A stretch of DNA of 22,277 nucleotides from Perkinsus olseni (lineage: Eukaryota > Perkinsozoa > Perkinsida): NCBI GenBank assembly GCA_013115125.1, contig JABANN010000543.1, positions 1 through 22,277 on the forward strand, read 5' to 3'. Position 1 is the stretch's first letter. The number at the start of each line of letters is the position of its first letter. A model generated the notes under the pieces. That model had not been told where the DNA came from. It searched no databases and worked only from the letters and a program-made list of their open reading frames with translations. Below are positions 20,601-22,277 of the stretch, one piece after another. The translations under genes were made by a program, and so were the position numbers.

Positions 20601-21567
20601 AGCTGGTAGTATAATCTGGTGAATCAACACGGCCTCGGCTGGATGGGGTTCAACAGGCACAGCAGAGTAACAACAATAGTTTAGCGGCTATGGGGCAATG
20701 CAGGATGCAACTCGAGGTAGTACAGGAATGCTCGACGCAGTGGCCTCGGGTAAAGTGTGCTCCTATAGACCATAGTGGCCGAGCAGAAGGAGAAAATGGA
20801 GTCCTTCAAGAGCACCATAACGATGTTGAAGGGTGAGCGAAGGAGGGTAATCCTCGTCAAAGTGACCATACAAGCTTCCATTCCAAGGTGTCGCTGATAA
20901 GTGCCAAGCCGACTGCCGAGAGAAGAACAAGAGGATCCTGGAGGTGGAGAAAACGAACATCCGATTAACTCGGCAGCTCGAAAAAGTAGCAATGCCGCTG
21001 ACACTTGGGGATGAGAAGTCGTTTTTTTGCGCTGTTGCTAGGCACGATCGTCGAGTGGCCATGGGGCCGGGTTAGAAGGTACCATTTCGACAGTTTTCTC
21101 CAATTTTCGTTATCATTCGCCACAGCCTCAGGGACTGTACAATCGCCTTCCCCGGGTGCTGGTGTTGACGACAAGTCTCAGGCGATGTCTATCATAGAGC
21201 AGGAGGAAATTCGAGCGTATCGAGTGAGTGACCGAAAACGAGGAGTAACGTGACATGTTTTTGTTGTTGATTCAGCTGAAGGTGAAGTGCTCGATCTGCC
21301 AGCAGAATGACAAGCAAGTTGCGCTGCAGAAGTGCATGCATTGTTTCTGCAGAACATGTGTCAACGAGACCATGGTAGGAGTTGCTCTTGGGTGAGAGAT
21401 TATTACGTACACTACGCCACTGCCAGATTCAAGCTCGCAACCGAAAATGTCCCCTGTGTGGCCAGAGGTTCTCCGAATCGGATATTCGAACGGTGAGCCA
21501 TCCGTTGTCGTGTGGGCGGCTGATTTCGTCGTGTCTGCAGATACATCTCTTGGAAGTCGGTGAGTAG
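17696..21567 (+). CDS. BRE1: BRE1-type RING E3 ubiquitin ligase for histone H2B
   Basis: BRE1 with its E2 partner adds ubiquitin to histone H2B near its C-terminus during transcription. The start at 17696 gives a Ser/Arg-rich segment with a KRRRRGG cluster that looks like a nuclear signal. A long coiled coil follows, spread over many small exons, for example YSKLEKTCKQMEEELANAS (about 18200-18270), KLEAKADTEKDRADKLENEL (about 18597-18660) and SEVGNLKAEVTKLKA (near 19560). The C-terminal exons are firm: 21276-21374, 21427-21492 and 21541-21567, joined across introns of 52 and 48 nt. They encode a C3HC4 RING (CSIC, 11 residues, CMHCFCRTC, 12 residues, CPLC) ending soon after it in RTIHLLEVGE, as BRE1 proteins end soon after their RING. 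Many middle exon limits are not resolved. An ATG at 17680 in the leader opens a short overlapping frame. Confidence 0.85.
17870..17916 (+). repeat. Imperfect GTA/GTG trinucleotide repeat in the first BRE1 exon or intron
   Basis: A run of GTA, GTG and TAGT-like units covers about 47 bases. Read through, it gives a Val run and then a Ser/Asn-rich stretch. Its first GTAGTA could also be a splice donor, so whether it is coding is open. Confidence 0.6.
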
Positions 21568-22061
21568 CGAATCTGACGATGCGCCTCGTCACAACAGTAT
21601 CAGCTGTATTATGTGTATATTTCTGCCAGCAAACGTTTCCGGATTCCATCAACTCTCTTGTTACAATCATCAACTCGGGTTGGAAAAGTTGACCTTGGTA
21701 ATCCCGCCCCGAAATCGAGCAACCTGCGAATCACACTACGCTAGAACTACACTAGAATCTGTCATACAAATTATGGGCAGAAGAATGGACATCTCTTTTG
21801 CAGAATAAATGAATCGGGAAATGGCATTTCTGGGTCCACGCGGACCTTAAGGAGAGCCAACATATGAGTGTAATAGGCCCGTTGTGACATACCGTAATGT
21901 ATCCGAGAAAATCACGTTGGCCAATGCATTGGAGTGCTCTCAGACAACGCATGTAGTGCATTAACGACTGTGTATCACAGTGAACACAACTGTGTCCTCA
22001 CCACGGGTTACACGATCGCTTCATTGTACTTGACGCTTCGGACCACATGACCTAGCGTGAT
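21568..22061. other. Spacer between BRE1 and the tRNA gene
   Basis: No credible coding frame, repeat or RNA gene is visible in these 494 nt. It should hold the BRE1 3' untranslated region and the 3' flank of the tRNA gene, which is on the other strand. Confidence 0.45.
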
Positions 22062-22135
22062 TACTCTAGGCGGGACTTGAACCCGCAACCTTTGGATTAG
22101 AAGTCCAACGCTCTATCCGATTGAGCCACCAGAGC
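22062..22135 (-). tRNA. trnR-UCU: tRNA-Arg, anticodon UCU
   Basis: The minus strand folds as a full 74-nt cloverleaf without an intron. The acceptor stem is GCTCTGG paired with CTAGAGT (two G-U pairs), with discriminator A and no encoded CCA. The anticodon stem is TTGGA/TCCAA with loop CTTCTAA, so the anticodon is UCU (22101-22099), reading AGA and by wobble AGG. The T arm is GCGGG, loop TTCAAGT, CCCGC. Internal box A (TGGCTCAATCGG) and box B (GGTTCAAGTCC) are close to the consensus for RNA polymerase III. No run of four or more T follows within about 40 nt of the 3' end, so the terminator is unclear. Confidence 0.95.
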
Positions 22136-22277
22136 TGTAAAAGTTTTTAAAATTCCGCAACCCGCAGTGATACTCATCATACGTTGAGCCCCATTGTGTG
22201 ACGTTTTGGAAAGCACATGTGCTTGGAGGTACAGTTCGAGCCGGAGTCGTTACCTCACCTTGCTCGTCCCCTATTTT
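22136..22277. other. Right edge, no feature seen
   Basis: This is the 5' flank of the tRNA gene. It is A/T-rich just next to the gene (22139-22155) and otherwise shows no coding frame or RNA structure that I can support. Confidence 0.5.

Noticed and set aside
21272-21673. 133-residue minus-strand frame
   Set aside because: It is antisense to the RING exons of BRE1, whose C3HC4 pattern is complete on the plus strand.
1-22277. CRISPR arrays, insertion sequences, LTR or other virus-derived elements
   Set aside because: No spaced direct repeats, terminal repeats, transposase, integrase or capsid-like frames were seen.

Overview
The window is nuclear DNA of a protist. The genes are split by many very short GT-AG introns (about 30-70 nt, a few of 100-220 nt), the proteins are eukaryotic (HAT1, BRE1, a mitochondrial RNA polymerase), and a eukaryotic tRNA-Arg lies near the right end. 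Short introns, close gene packing and small secreted cysteine-rich proteins suggest an alveolate, with Perkinsus or a relative as my best guess. That is inference; I could not run a database search.

Layout. Plus strand, left part (1-4129): the 3' end of an unrecognised gene (1-391), a 579-residue secreted multidomain protein (1138-2877), and a 136-residue secreted protein (3719-4129). The last two share a duplicated eight-cysteine module. A 62-residue single-membrane-segment ORF at 4560-4748 is a candidate only.

Minus strand, middle (4907-16374): four genes run head to tail. In order of transcription they are a mitochondrial T7-type RNA polymerase (16374-11476), histone acetyltransferase HAT1 (11018-9089), an MSS116-type DEAD-box RNA helicase (8958-6280) and a PPR-like helical-repeat protein (6218-4907). 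The last three are separated by only 130 and 61 nt. Three of the four point to mitochondrial transcription or RNA handling. Many open frames in this stretch look broken, but they join in phase once tiny introns are removed. I resolved all of HAT1: 11 exons, 1434 nt, 477 residues.

Plus strand, right part (17696-21567): a BRE1-type RING E3 ligase, with a Ser/Arg-rich start, a long coiled coil in many small exons, and a C-terminal C3HC4 RING. It is divergent from the RNA polymerase gene across about 1.3 kb that holds ambiguous protein-like frames. A tRNA-Arg(UCU) lies on the minus strand at 22062-22135.

How they fit together: HAT1 acetylates new histone H4 and BRE1 ubiquitinates H2B, so both act on chromatin. 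The polymerase, helicase and PPR-like protein would act together on mitochondrial transcripts. The two cysteine-rich proteins look like a small local family of exported proteins. I saw no CRISPR array, insertion sequence, or virus-derived element.
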